NCBI GenBank assembly: GCA_024233575.1
Contig: JACKPN010000001.1
Coordinates: 124,001 to 188,000, forward strand
DNA from: Chlamydiales bacterium
GTDB taxonomy: Bacteria; Chlamydiota; Chlamydiia; Chlamydiales; Criblamydiaceae
Direction of reading: 5' to 3'
Length of the DNA stretch: 64,000 nt
Under the pieces are notes generated by a model that worked only from the letters and a program-made list of their open reading frames with translations, had not been told where the DNA came from and ran no database searches. This document shows positions 25,302 through 33,428 of this stretch, piece by piece. The position numbers were made by a program, and so were the translations under genes. The first letter of the stretch is position 1, and the number at the start of each line of letters is the position of its first letter.

Positions 25302-25316
25302 ACACTCCCCTTTTGT

Positions 25317-25335
25317 TAGTGTTGCTTTTACACTA
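25317..25335. promoter_or_regulatory. Candidate NrtR operator
   Basis: TAGTGT and ACACTA form a perfect inverted repeat around a 7-bp spacer, 15 bp before the NTPase-APRT start codon, in the 109-bp divergent region with the Nudix regulator. NrtR regulators bind such short palindromes. A weaker GTG-AAATTTA-CAC element lies at 25380-25392, nearer the regulator gene. Confidence 0.5.
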
Positions 25336-25410
25336 TCATTGATAAATCAGACTGGAATTTAAGGTCAACATGTAATATTGTGAAATTTACACTTACTAAG
25401 GATTCTGATC

Positions 25411-26064
25411 ATGAAAAGCTTAAGCAACCGCACCCACTATGCCTTGTCTGTTGACTGCGTGGTCTTCGGATTCAAGGAGCAAACCCTCAACGTCGCGCTG
25501 ATCGAACGTAAAAATCCCCCCTTTCAAGGCCATTGGGCGATCCCCGGCGGTTTTATAGAAGAAGAGGAAACGGTGGAAGAAGCGGCAATTCGAGAGCTTC
25601 AAGAAGAGACAGGGATCGCCGACCTTTACTTAGAGCAATTTCATGTGTTCAGCGAGCCGGGACGCGACCCGCGCGGACGCGTCATCACCGTCGCATTTTT
25701 CGCTTTGGTAAATGCGGGAGAATATACGCTGACAGCGTCTCAAGACGCCGCAAAAGCGCAATGGTGGCCAATGGATGCTCTTCCCGAGGTGGCTTTCGAC
25801 CATAGAGAGATCATCGACATGGCGCTAGAAGCTTTGCGTGACGCAGTCAATAAAAAACCGATCGTCTTCGCGCTTCTTCCTAAAGAATTCACGCTCTCGG
25901 CATTGCAGAAGCTCTATGAGGAAATTTTTGGGATTGAAATGGATAAGCGAAATTTCCGAAAAAAAATGGTCGATCAGGGATATATCTGCCCCTTAGGAAA
26001 GAAAACAAAGGGGGAACAGCACCGTCCGGCGGAGTTATATGGGTTTATTGAACCTAAATATTAG
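25411..26064 (+). CDS. nrtR: NrtR-like Nudix-domain transcriptional regulator
   Basis: 217 residues. Residues 10-145 are a Nudix fold: 'WAIPGGFIEEEETVEEAAIR' followed by 'ELQEETGI' gives the GX5EX7REUXEEXGU box complete, so hydrolase activity may survive. Residues 150-217 form a winged helix ('LPKEFTLSALQKLYEEIFG', 'DKRNFRKKM', 'AELYGF'), as in NrtR regulators of NAD metabolism that sense ADP-ribose-type ligands. It is divergent from the exported APRT/PRPP operon, suggesting it controls that operon; PRPP is also the co-substrate for NAD salvage. A plain ADP-ribose pyrophosphatase is the alternative, but the C-terminal domain argues for a regulator. Confidence 0.85.
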   Translation: MKSLSNRTHYALSVDCVVFGFKEQTLNVALIERKNPPFQGHWAIPGGFIEEEETVEEAAIRELQEETGIADLYLEQFHVFSEPGRDPRGRVITVAFFALVNAGEYTLTASQDAAKAQWWPMDALPEVAFDHREIIDMALEALRDAVNKKPIVFALLPKEFTLSALQKLYEEIFGIEMDKRNFRKKMVDQGYICPLGKKTKGEQHRPAELYGFIEPKY

Positions 26065-26137
26065 GGTTGTTCTTAATGTAAAATTATTTTTTTTGTTAAC
26101 TAAAGATATGTTATAATAAAAATAAAAGGACATTTCT

Positions 26138-26824
26138 ATGCCTAGGTTTTTTCTAACCTTCCTTGTCGCTATTTTGCTTACTACATCTTCATACGTAAGC
26201 GCCACAGTTAATGGCGCCTTCGATGTGGAAGGTCGCGCAGGCGGAAGCTCCTGGAGTCAATGGGAGCTTGGCATCTTAGATCCTAATGTTGGAACACCTC
26301 AGAATACTGCTAACTACTCCTGGCAGTCAGGTGTCTTTGTTCCCTGGCAGCTCAACTACAACAGCAGCGGCAACACACTCTCGTTTGTATGGAATGTAGG
26401 CAGCCCGCAACAAACGATTATCTACGGTTCTGCTTTGAACTATCCTTTTAATAGCATTAAGGTTTTTACGGAAACAAACAACGCCTGGTATCTCAGCTCG
26501 GGAGACTCCGTCAGTGTTATCGATCTTGTTCTGCAATCGGGCAGTACAACACAGTATGGCAACGATCTTATCGCTCAAGGCCAGAATGATTATCAAGAAT
26601 TTGTCTTTGGCACACCGATATCCGGAAGCTTCACCCTAACAGGGAAAAGCGCGCTTGCTTGGGACGGCTATAAACCAAAAAATAACGACATGTTCTTCCA
26701 TATCACCGAAGCGACAACGGTTCCTGCTCCGGAGCCTTCGACATACATCATCCTGGCAAGTTTTTTACTATTAGCTATTTACTTTAGGAAGCGACGATTA
26801 TCCACAGTAAAGGTCTGCAAATAA
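26138..26824 (+). CDS. PEP-CTERM surface protein, exosortase substrate
   Basis: 228 residues. Residues 1-22 are a signal peptide ('FFLTFLVAILLTTSSYVSA'). The body (23-190) is rich in aromatic residues, Asn, Ser and Gly, with no Cys. The C-terminus is a textbook PEP-CTERM sorting signal: 'PAPEPST' (PEP at 198-200), a hydrophobic helix at about 203-216 and the basic tail 'RKRR'. Exosortases cut near PEP and process such proteins at the envelope. The TPR and exosortase genes follow in the same direction. TATAAT at about 26111 marks a likely promoter. Known PEP-CTERM proteins often belong to surface or extracellular matrix; the role here is not evident. Confidence 0.88.
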   Translation: MPRFFLTFLVAILLTTSSYVSATVNGAFDVEGRAGGSSWSQWELGILDPNVGTPQNTANYSWQSGVFVPWQLNYNSSGNTLSFVWNVGSPQQTIIYGSALNYPFNSIKVFTETNNAWYLSSGDSVSVIDLVLQSGSTTQYGNDLIAQGQNDYQEFVFGTPISGSFTLTGKSALAWDGYKPKNNDMFFHITEATTVPAPEPSTYIILASFLLLAIYFRKRRLSTVKVCK

Positions 26825-26855
26825 TACACTAGCGTTTTCTTCAACTTGTATGTTA

Positions 26856-26890
26856 TCCCTGAAATTGTCTGACAATTTCAGGGATTTTTC
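26856..26890 (+). terminator. Intrinsic terminator overlapping the next gene's ribosome site
   Basis: TCCCTGAAATTGTC and GACAATTTCAGGGA form a 12-14 bp stem followed by TTTTTC. It sits between the PEP-CTERM gene and the TPR gene. The AGGGA of the 3' arm is also the only Shine-Dalgarno-like sequence before the ATG at 26894. Partial termination would give much more substrate than sortase. Confidence 0.8.
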
Positions 26891-26893
26891 TTT

Positions 26894-28807
26894 ATGAAAA
26901 AGTATATCTATATCTTTCTCCTTTTGGGAATTAGCATTCTAATCATTATCGGGGTTGCTTACGGTCCGACATTGCTAAGAGGAAAGAAAAATAAAACTCC
27001 TGAAGAGACTCTGAACGAATACATCAATGCACATCAATCAGAAGCCAAAGACAAAAAAAATATGATGGATTTGTTTATCGACGCTAGCGTGTCTAGTAAT
27101 GACAAAACCCAACTCATCCTCTTCTACCAGTCCCATCCCGAAGCTTTCGATAACAAAGAAGAAGCCACTATCATGCTCCTTGAAGCGCTTCTTGACTCTG
27201 GAAACACTGAAACCTTCGATAGATTGAGAAAAAAATGGAAAGGAAAAGAAACGCTGGAACAAAGCTGGCTTGTCCTTGACGCTGAAAACCTCATAAAAAG
27301 AAACAGAAGAGAGGGTGCTATCAATTTGTTGGAGTCGAAAGAATATGATGGCCCGGAGGATACCGTCCGACTACTGCGGCTAGCCTTCTATACTGTGAAC
27401 AGCAACCCGAAAAAAGCTTTGGAGTACCTTACAACAGCGATAGCTAAAGATCCCCAGAATCCCGATATCAATCTCTACCGTGCCAAGCTGCTGGAAAGCA
27501 TTAATATGCCAGAGCTCGCCCTTAGCGATTACATGACAGCGATCCAAAAGGCTCCGAAAAATCTCTACTTCCAAGACCAACTAGCAGAATTTTTTAAGAG
27601 AAGAGGTTCTTTTCTTCAGTCTCTAGAAGTATGGAAAGAAGCTTTAGAAAACAACTCTGATGAGTTCTTGTGGCTGAAAACGTTCTTCTGGAACCGTGTC
27701 ATTGCTCCTATCGACTACGATTGGAAAGCTTCTATCCCATCACAAGGCTTTTTAACGCCGCTACTTGACTACCTCTCAAATTTAAAAGACGATGAGTTCT
27801 GGGACGACGAAACATTCAATGACGTTCCCGATGGCCAGAAGTACCTGCGTGCCGAACAGGCAACCTTTTGGCTTCGGCTGCTGCAAATGCTTAAAGACGG
27901 TGAAAAGCAACAGGCGCTTGGAATGTTGCAAACCAACCCGTTCAAAGATAAGTCCTGGAGTCCTCAGCTGGAGCGCATGCTCATGCAGATCCTAAACTAC
28001 CAGGTGAATAAATCCTTCGACTTTTCCTTACTACTTCAAAAGAGCAATCCGCTGGCACGGCAATCGCGTTTTTCCAAGCAGCTGACCAGCATCATTGAAC
28101 GAAGGCATAACAACCCTTCCTATCAGCTTCCTGCAGATGTATATGCTCTGCTAAATAGTGATTATGCATACACCGCTGCTCTGTTGTCGGAAGGATGGTT
28201 TGAAGCAGCACTTGATATGAGGACCACGATAGGCATCCCAAAAGACCTCCCAGATTGGATCTACTATGGTCTAACGGAAGCAATTAGACAAAACCGCGGA
28301 GGAATGGAAGCGCTGAAGTTTGCCACGGCGCAGAACCCTACACCGCCTCTTGAGCTGCTGAACGCCGAAATCATGATCTCCGAGAACAGCCAAGATGCAG
28401 CATTAGAAATCTTATCCAAGCTCAAAGATAAAGAAGATGAGGTAGGTATCAGGGCCGGCTGGCTAATGGGCCTGGTGTATTTAAGCAAAAACCAACCTCA
28501 GCAAGCTGAAGAGATCATATCAAACAATGCGCAATTGGCAAACAATATCCTTGGTAAAGAGTTGTTAGCAAAGATCGCATTAAGCAAGGGCGATGCCTCG
28601 AAAGCCTCCGAAATCTACGAGTCTATCCAAGATGACTCTGTCGAGGCAAAGTCCTTCCTAGCAGAAAAAGCGTTCAATGAAAAGAACTGGAAAAGGGCAA
28701 AAGAACTGACAGTAGATCTTCTTAAGAAATACCCGAACAACCCGACATTTAAAGAAAACTATAGTAAGATTGAAGAGGAAATAAAAAAATCTCATGAAGA
28801 AGATTGA
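26894..28807 (+). CDS. Membrane-anchored TPR protein of the exosortase locus
   Basis: 637 residues. An N-terminal anchor (about 4-24, 'YIFLLLGISILIIIGVAYG') leaves the rest outside the cytoplasm. Repeated helical pairs read as TPR units, for example 'NPKKALEYLTTAIAKDPQNP' (about 172-191), 'LYRAKLLESINMPELALSDY' (about 194-213), 'AALDMRTTIGIPKDLPDW' and 'KRAKELTVDLLKKYPNNP' near the end. TPR proteins are common beside exosortases in other bacteria. It overlaps the exosortase gene by 14 bp, so the two are almost certainly co-translated. It probably scaffolds or chaperones the PEP-CTERM substrate; this is inference. Confidence 0.8.
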   Translation: MKKYIYIFLLLGISILIIIGVAYGPTLLRGKKNKTPEETLNEYINAHQSEAKDKKNMMDLFIDASVSSNDKTQLILFYQSHPEAFDNKEEATIMLLEALLDSGNTETFDRLRKKWKGKETLEQSWLVLDAENLIKRNRREGAINLLESKEYDGPEDTVRLLRLAFYTVNSNPKKALEYLTTAIAKDPQNPDINLYRAKLLESINMPELALSDYMTAIQKAPKNLYFQDQLAEFFKRRGSFLQSLEVWKEALENNSDEFLWLKTFFWNRVIAPIDYDWKASIPSQGFLTPLLDYLSNLKDDEFWDDETFNDVPDGQKYLRAEQATFWLRLLQMLKDGEKQQALGMLQTNPFKDKSWSPQLERMLMQILNYQVNKSFDFSLLLQKSNPLARQSRFSKQLTSIIERRHNNPSYQLPADVYALLNSDYAYTAALLSEGWFEAALDMRTTIGIPKDLPDWIYYGLTEAIRQNRGGMEALKFATAQNPTPPLELLNAEIMISENSQDAALEILSKLKDKEDEVGIRAGWLMGLVYLSKNQPQQAEEIISNNAQLANNILGKELLAKIALSKGDASKASEIYESIQDDSVEAKSFLAEKAFNEKNWKRAKELTVDLLKKYPNNPTFKENYSKIEEEIKKSHEED

Positions 28808-29603
28808 TTATATCATCGCCACAATTCTTTTCTTCTTACTGCTGTTTATTTGGCTGGGAGACCTAGCTTGGATATCGACAAGCGATGACACAATACCGAT
28901 ATTAGTGTCGTTACCGATCTTCATCTGGCTTGGTTCGCCATGGCATTTCATCGATGAAAACCGCCCTCTTTCAAAGATTGGATTATGCTTGGGCGCCTTG
29001 TTGTCGCTTATCGGTGTCCTGTTTGGTTCAACCTTGTTAATGGCTATCGGCTGGACGACGCTTTTGTGGACGTGGCTGAAAGCGCGCTTGGAAGGTGAAC
29101 CTCTTCAAAAAATAAAAAAGCTATTGATCTTTCCGCTGATGACATTTCCTTGGATTACTCTCGATTTTAACCAGATCGGCTGGTGGTTTCGTCTCTCCGG
29201 CGCTTGGGTAACCAGCATGATCTTACAGTTCTTCGGCTATGAAGTGCAGCAGATGGGAACCAACCTGGTCGTCAATGGCATCCTTATATCCATCGATGTT
29301 GCTTGTGCAGGAATCAATACTTTGCAATCTATGCTGATTGCCGGAAGCGTGATCAACTTCGTCTATTTGGGGAATAGTATCCGCTACTGGTGGAATATTC
29401 CGGTTCTGGTAGCCATTTCATGGATAGCCAATACCTTGCGCATCATCGCCATCTGTTTCGCAGCGCTCGCGATGGGACCTGAATTCGCTGTCGATCTTTT
29501 CCACAATTGGGGCGGTTGGGCCGTCCTGGTACTCATGTTCGGGCTTTGCTGGGCGGTTATCTCTATTCAAGAGCCTAACTCAAAGAATAACAATAATTAT
29601 TGA
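28794..29603 (+). CDS. Exosortase
   Basis: 269 residues with about eight membrane helices. The exosortase/archaeosortase triad is visible in order: Cys171 in 'IDVACAGINTLQSM', Arg216 in 'IANTLRIIAICFA' and His237 in 'FHNWGGWAVL'. These are the catalytic residues of the EpsH/Xrt family, which cleaves PEP-CTERM tails by a transpeptidase-like reaction. It follows the TPR gene with a 14-bp overlap. With one substrate next door it looks like a dedicated exosortase rather than one serving many targets, though only the whole genome could show this. I cannot assign a named subfamily. Confidence 0.87.
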   Translation: MKKIDYIIATILFFLLLFIWLGDLAWISTSDDTIPILVSLPIFIWLGSPWHFIDENRPLSKIGLCLGALLSLIGVLFGSTLLMAIGWTTLLWTWLKARLEGEPLQKIKKLLIFPLMTFPWITLDFNQIGWWFRLSGAWVTSMILQFFGYEVQQMGTNLVVNGILISIDVACAGINTLQSMLIAGSVINFVYLGNSIRYWWNIPVLVAISWIANTLRIIAICFAALAMGPEFAVDLFHNWGGWAVLVLMFGLCWAVISIQEPNSKNNNNY

Positions 29604-29638
29604 AATACATCTGTAGAGCTTTATTTCAATACGGACTC
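29598..29638. terminator. Possible bidirectional terminator between convergent genes
   Basis: TTATTGAAAT and ATTTCAATA form an inverted repeat around TACATCTGTAGAGCTTT, overlapping the stop codons of the exosortase and the transporter genes. Converging transcripts could both end here. Confidence 0.4.
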
Positions 29639-31885
29639 CAAAGGGGTATTCTCTGAGCTAAGTACTAAAACGATATTAGGGTTGTCACTTGTAAATTTCG
29701 ATACCTTTTTCAAATAGTCCGCATAAGCTTGCTCGGAATTTTCATCATTTTCAGGTTTTTTTAGCGGCATGAATATGATGTCTGCATCTTTTGAAAATGT
29801 CCGGATGAACTGGAATTTGACTTTTTCCATTTCTGGAGAAACATACACCTCTATTTTTAACGGCAATCGTAATCGTAAGCTAAGATCCTTGAATTGTTCT
29901 ATTCTGCGTTGCCTTACGCGTTCATCTTTGACGATGGCATTAAGTAAAATTTGACATTTCTTTCTGTTTGGGTTCCTTTGGATCATGTAGGCAAATACGA
30001 GCATTAATTCAGAACTATCCCTATCTTCATCGCTCCACCAAATATGAATATCATTATTATGAACGCTTAAACCTGTGTCAGCAATAGAATCAATTTCGTC
30101 ATTCACAATGACGATGTTATAAGAACGCTCTAATGCAGAATTGATCGTTTTAGAAAACTCTTCTGAATCCACACCGGTTTTGATACCGCCAAAAATGATG
30201 GTGTTGGGTTTCAATGGTCCCAAACCATAATATTTAAGCATTTGTCTAACTTCCCCGAAGACTTTGTCTCCGCTGTAAATATTGACAAAAGCTTGGATGT
30301 TTTTATTTTTAAAACGCTTTTGGATGATCTGGCTAAGACGGGCTCCTTTTTCCCTTTGTATATTCACATCGGAAATGAATGATGCCATTGTTAAAAAACT
30401 CTTGCTCTGGCTAATTGCTTCTGTGAAGGCGAGCAAATTGTGAGAGTATTCTTCCGATGACTTAGTGAATACAAGAAAATGAGGACGCCATGATTTTGAC
30501 AAACTGGGCCCTTGAGCTATTTCATAAATAGCATACCTCGAAAAGAACATTAGAATGCCCTGACGTATATCAGCCCAAGATCCCTGAAATTTATTCTTTT
30601 TAGCTGTTATATAAATGCCAAAAACAATGAGAAGCGAAAGAATGGCGACACCTGCGTCTATCAAAAGCATAGTCAACAGACATAAGATAGCTCCTATAAT
30701 TGATATCATCCAGTGTACGCGGAAGCGAGGGCGCCAGCTTGGGTTGAGCATCAATGTTTCGAAACCGGAAGAGAAATTCAACACTCCGTAGGCTACTAAG
30801 CAAATCATGGTCATGACCGGCGCTATTACGTTAATGCTGCCAAAGTAAATGCCAAGAAATGCAATTAAAAATGTAACGATTGTAGCTATGCGAGGTTCTG
30901 CTGTAGAACCGTATGTTTTTCCTAAAAATTTTGGCAGTATCCCATCATCGGAAATTGCTTGCAATGTTCTTGGTGCGCTTAACAACCCTCCTAGCGCACT
31001 CGACAACGTTGCTCCCCAAATACCTAAAATAATCAAAGATGGCACCGAAGCGACATCTTGTAAGATCAACGGGTCATTCGCTAATCGGGATAGAGGAACA
31101 TGTTGATAGAGGAATATCGCAATTGAGACATAGATGAGGTAAGAAACGATTGTTGCACCGATTGTGCCAATTGGAATTGACTTGCTTGGGTTCTTCAGAT
31201 CACCAGACAACGAAACAATCGACTCGACACCTGTCATCGCTGGAAAGAAAATCGCAAATACCGCCCAAAAACCTATAGCTGAATTTGGCGGCGTGTATGT
31301 GTCAGGATGCATAGGAATTAAATTGCCGCCAGTAAACAGGGAAATAAAGGAACAAATGATAATTAAGAAAATAGCTACTTGAACCTTAAGCGCTCCTTTT
31401 ACAGAGGTATAGGCAAGAAAGGTTAAGACTCCGAGAGTCGCTAAACCGATATTTTGTATGGACCAAGCAGGAACCAAGTCATGGAGCGACTCGGCAAAAC
31501 CTACACAACAGAAGGCTATCGATAACGTTTGTTTTAAATAAAGAGGAAGACCTACTGCCGACCCGATCTCAAGCCCTAGTGAGCGGGAAATAATGTAATA
31601 TACTCCCCCTTTACCAACCTTAATATTCGTGGATATCGAGGCCATGGACAGTGTTGAGATAAAGGTGATGATAGCAGACATCGTGATGATGAATAACGAG
31701 GTAAAGAGACCTACCTGACCCACGATCCAACCCAAACGCAGAAAAATGATCACTCCGAACAACATCAATAAGCAAGGAACAAATACTCCAATAAATATTC
31801 CAAACTTTTGACTGTTATCCTCGTCAATCCCTAACGCTTCCTCGTGGCTAAAATATTTATTATATGTTTCGCTTAATATCGTCAT
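29621..31885 (-). CDS. SLC12-like (cation-chloride cotransporter family) APC permease
   Basis: About 754 residues from the ATG at 31885 (AAGG upstream); a TTG at 31954 would add 23 more. About 12 membrane helices ('FIGVFVPCLLMLFGVIIFLR', 'VGKGGVYYIISRSLGLEIG', 'FWAVFAIFFPAMTGVESI') are followed by a soluble C-terminal domain of roughly 300 residues ('TIIFGGIKTGVDSEEF', 'IHIWWSDEDRDSSELML'). The long helix-1 motif and the regulatory tail are typical of the eukaryotic SLC12 Na-K-Cl/K-Cl cotransporters, which also have bacterial members. Substrate unknown; salt or amino-acid transport are both possible. It is convergent with the exosortase gene and has no operon partner. Confidence 0.8.
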   Translation of the reverse strand: MTILSETYNKYFSHEEALGIDEDNSQKFGIFIGVFVPCLLMLFGVIIFLRLGWIVGQVGLFTSLFIITMSAIITFISTLSMASISTNIKVGKGGVYYIISRSLGLEIGSAVGLPLYLKQTLSIAFCCVGFAESLHDLVPAWSIQNIGLATLGVLTFLAYTSVKGALKVQVAIFLIIICSFISLFTGGNLIPMHPDTYTPPNSAIGFWAVFAIFFPAMTGVESIVSLSGDLKNPSKSIPIGTIGATIVSYLIYVSIAIFLYQHVPLSRLANDPLILQDVASVPSLIILGIWGATLSSALGGLLSAPRTLQAISDDGILPKFLGKTYGSTAEPRIATIVTFLIAFLGIYFGSINVIAPVMTMICLVAYGVLNFSSGFETLMLNPSWRPRFRVHWMISIIGAILCLLTMLLIDAGVAILSLLIVFGIYITAKKNKFQGSWADIRQGILMFFSRYAIYEIAQGPSLSKSWRPHFLVFTKSSEEYSHNLLAFTEAISQSKSFLTMASFISDVNIQREKGARLSQIIQKRFKNKNIQAFVNIYSGDKVFGEVRQMLKYYGLGPLKPNTIIFGGIKTGVDSEEFSKTINSALERSYNIVIVNDEIDSIADTGLSVHNNDIHIWWSDEDRDSSELMLVFAYMIQRNPNRKKCQILLNAIVKDERVRQRRIEQFKDLSLRLRLPLKIEVYVSPEMEKVKFQFIRTFSKDADIIFMPLKKPENDENSEQAYADYLKKVSKFTSDNPNIVLVLSSENTPLESVLK

Positions 31886-32075
31886 GTTAACCTTGTATTC
31901 AAGCAATGAATTGCTCATAAAATCATATTTGATTTCAACATTCTTTCCTATCAACTTTACTTTTCCCTATTTCCCCTCAGAATGCATAGCCTTACAGGGT
32001 TTACGTACCTAGAATTACAGTGCCGTCAATAGGTTCTAATTGATATTTGAGACGTATCAAGTAAAATATTTTATC

Positions 32076-32096
32076 AAACAAACAAACAAACAAACA
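32076..32096. repeat. CAAA tetranucleotide repeat upstream of the caspase-like operon
   Basis: Five tandem CAAA units lie about 70 bp before the ATG at 32167. Such runs change length by slippage and can tune promoters. A short palindrome (CGTTTTAA...TTAAAACG) lies between the run and the gene. Confidence 0.6.
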
Positions 32097-32166
32097 GTAA
32101 TGTCAGTTGAAATAATACACAATAAAGAATATAATCGTTTTAATTAAATTTAAAACGGTTAATAAA

Positions 32167-32619
32167 ATGAAAAAGCAGATAGCTTCATTTATCCTCATCA
32201 TTCTTACACTAACAACTTCTATCAGCGCCTACACATACAAGACACTCAGCATCACCTATGACTGCCTTGAATTAAAAGAAAAGATTACTGCTGAATGCAT
32301 CGAATTCATCAAGAATAGCGAGATGGTTGATGTCAGGTACGTCGATCATAGAGAAGCTTCATTATCAAAACACGACAGCGACCGAATCAAATCAATCCTC
32401 CTCCATGATCATACTTACCTATTCAACGTACAGAAGTTTTCGAAATTTATTCCATCATCAGCATTGGTTTTCAAATCTGGTGATAGCTCCTGCATTTTGG
32501 TCATTAGCCAACATGCTAAAAAGATAAAATTTTACGATTGTCACGATGAACAAATCGCTTTGATCGATGTCCGTGGCGATCACTTCGATGAACTTGATAC
32601 AATCATTAATAAGTACTAA
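32167..32619 (+). CDS. Small secreted protein paired with the caspase-like gene
   Basis: 150 residues with a clear signal peptide ('MKKQIASFILIILTLTTSIS', cleavage near 21). The mature part is a compact alpha/beta-looking domain: 'ITYDCLELKEKITAEC', 'SSALVFKSGDSSCILVISQH', 'FYDCHDEQIALIDVRG'. No family recognised. Its stop is 5 bp before the caspase-like start, so they form an operon and may act together, for example as partner, inhibitor or substrate. The AT-rich upstream region holds a slippage-prone CAAA repeat. Confidence 0.65.
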   Translation: MKKQIASFILIILTLTTSISAYTYKTLSITYDCLELKEKITAECIEFIKNSEMVDVRYVDHREASLSKHDSDRIKSILLHDHTYLFNVQKFSKFIPSSALVFKSGDSSCILVISQHAKKIKFYDCHDEQIALIDVRGDHFDELDTIINKY

Positions 32620-32624
32620 TTAAT

Positions 32625-33428
32625 ATGAAAAAACTTATCAATACAGTCCTGCTGTTTTTATTATTTTTACCGTGTTTATCATATGCAGCAACATTGCGCG
32701 GGGTCATCATTGGCAACACTAATGACGAGCTAGGCGACTATATCACCAAAGGTGTCACGCATATGGAACAAGAGATGCGGACGATCGCGGCTTATAACGA
32801 TCTCGATCTCGATCTGACGGTCGTTACCGGCAACGATTTCAAAAGCAAAAAGATAATCAAAGTGCTTGAGAAGCTAGCTGTAGAACCCGATGATATCGTG
32901 TATCTTTTCTCTTTTAGCCATGGATATCATGAGTTCGAGACTTCTACTCCTTGGCCAAGTATCCACATTGATTCCGTTAAGCATTTGAACGGCGAAGGAA
33001 TCGACCAGTTGGAGCTAACGCAAATATTGGAACAAAAACATCCGAGACTTCTGATTTCAATGTTTTCATGCTGTAATAACTACATACCACCGAATGCTGT
33101 CCCACCGCAAAGGGTGACTGCAGCCAGGCATTTCAGTGTGATTAACGCAGAGCTTGTCAAAAACAACTACCGTCATCTTTTTGGCGAATGCAGCGGAACG
33201 ATCATGATCTCCAGCTCATGCAGAGGGCAATTTTCCATGGCCGAAGAAGAGTATGGCGAGATCTTTTTGAGCGCATTTTTGTATACCTTAAGAAGTCAGA
33301 CACAGCAAGAAGTTGTCACATGGAAAGAATTATTTGAAATGGCGCGTCAAATAACTCTATACAAGTCTTACCAGTTTGGATATATCTACGAACCGCAAAT
33401 CGAGTTTATCAACTTCGCTTCTTCTTAG
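32625..33428 (+). CDS. Secreted caspase-like (metacaspase/C14-type) protein
   Basis: 267 residues. Residues 1-21 form a signal peptide ('TVLLFLLFLPCLSYAA'). The caspase-hemoglobinase fold is suggested by 'LRGVIIGNTND' (strand 1), 'DDIVYLFSFSHGYHEF' with His99 in the SHG motif, and 'PRLLISMFSCCNNYIPP' with the likely nucleophile Cys149. 'GTIMISSSCRGQFSMAEEEYGEIFLSAFLYTL' (described by its ends) matches the specificity-loop strand and last helix of orthocaspases. The usual DxC motif has Phe-Ser before Cys. It could cleave host or surface proteins, or be inactive. It is co-transcribed with a small secreted protein. Confidence 0.75.
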   Translation: MKKLINTVLLFLLFLPCLSYAATLRGVIIGNTNDELGDYITKGVTHMEQEMRTIAAYNDLDLDLTVVTGNDFKSKKIIKVLEKLAVEPDDIVYLFSFSHGYHEFETSTPWPSIHIDSVKHLNGEGIDQLELTQILEQKHPRLLISMFSCCNNYIPPNAVPPQRVTAARHFSVINAELVKNNYRHLFGECSGTIMISSSCRGQFSMAEEEYGEIFLSAFLYTLRSQTQQEVVTWKELFEMARQITLYKSYQFGYIYEPQIEFINFASS

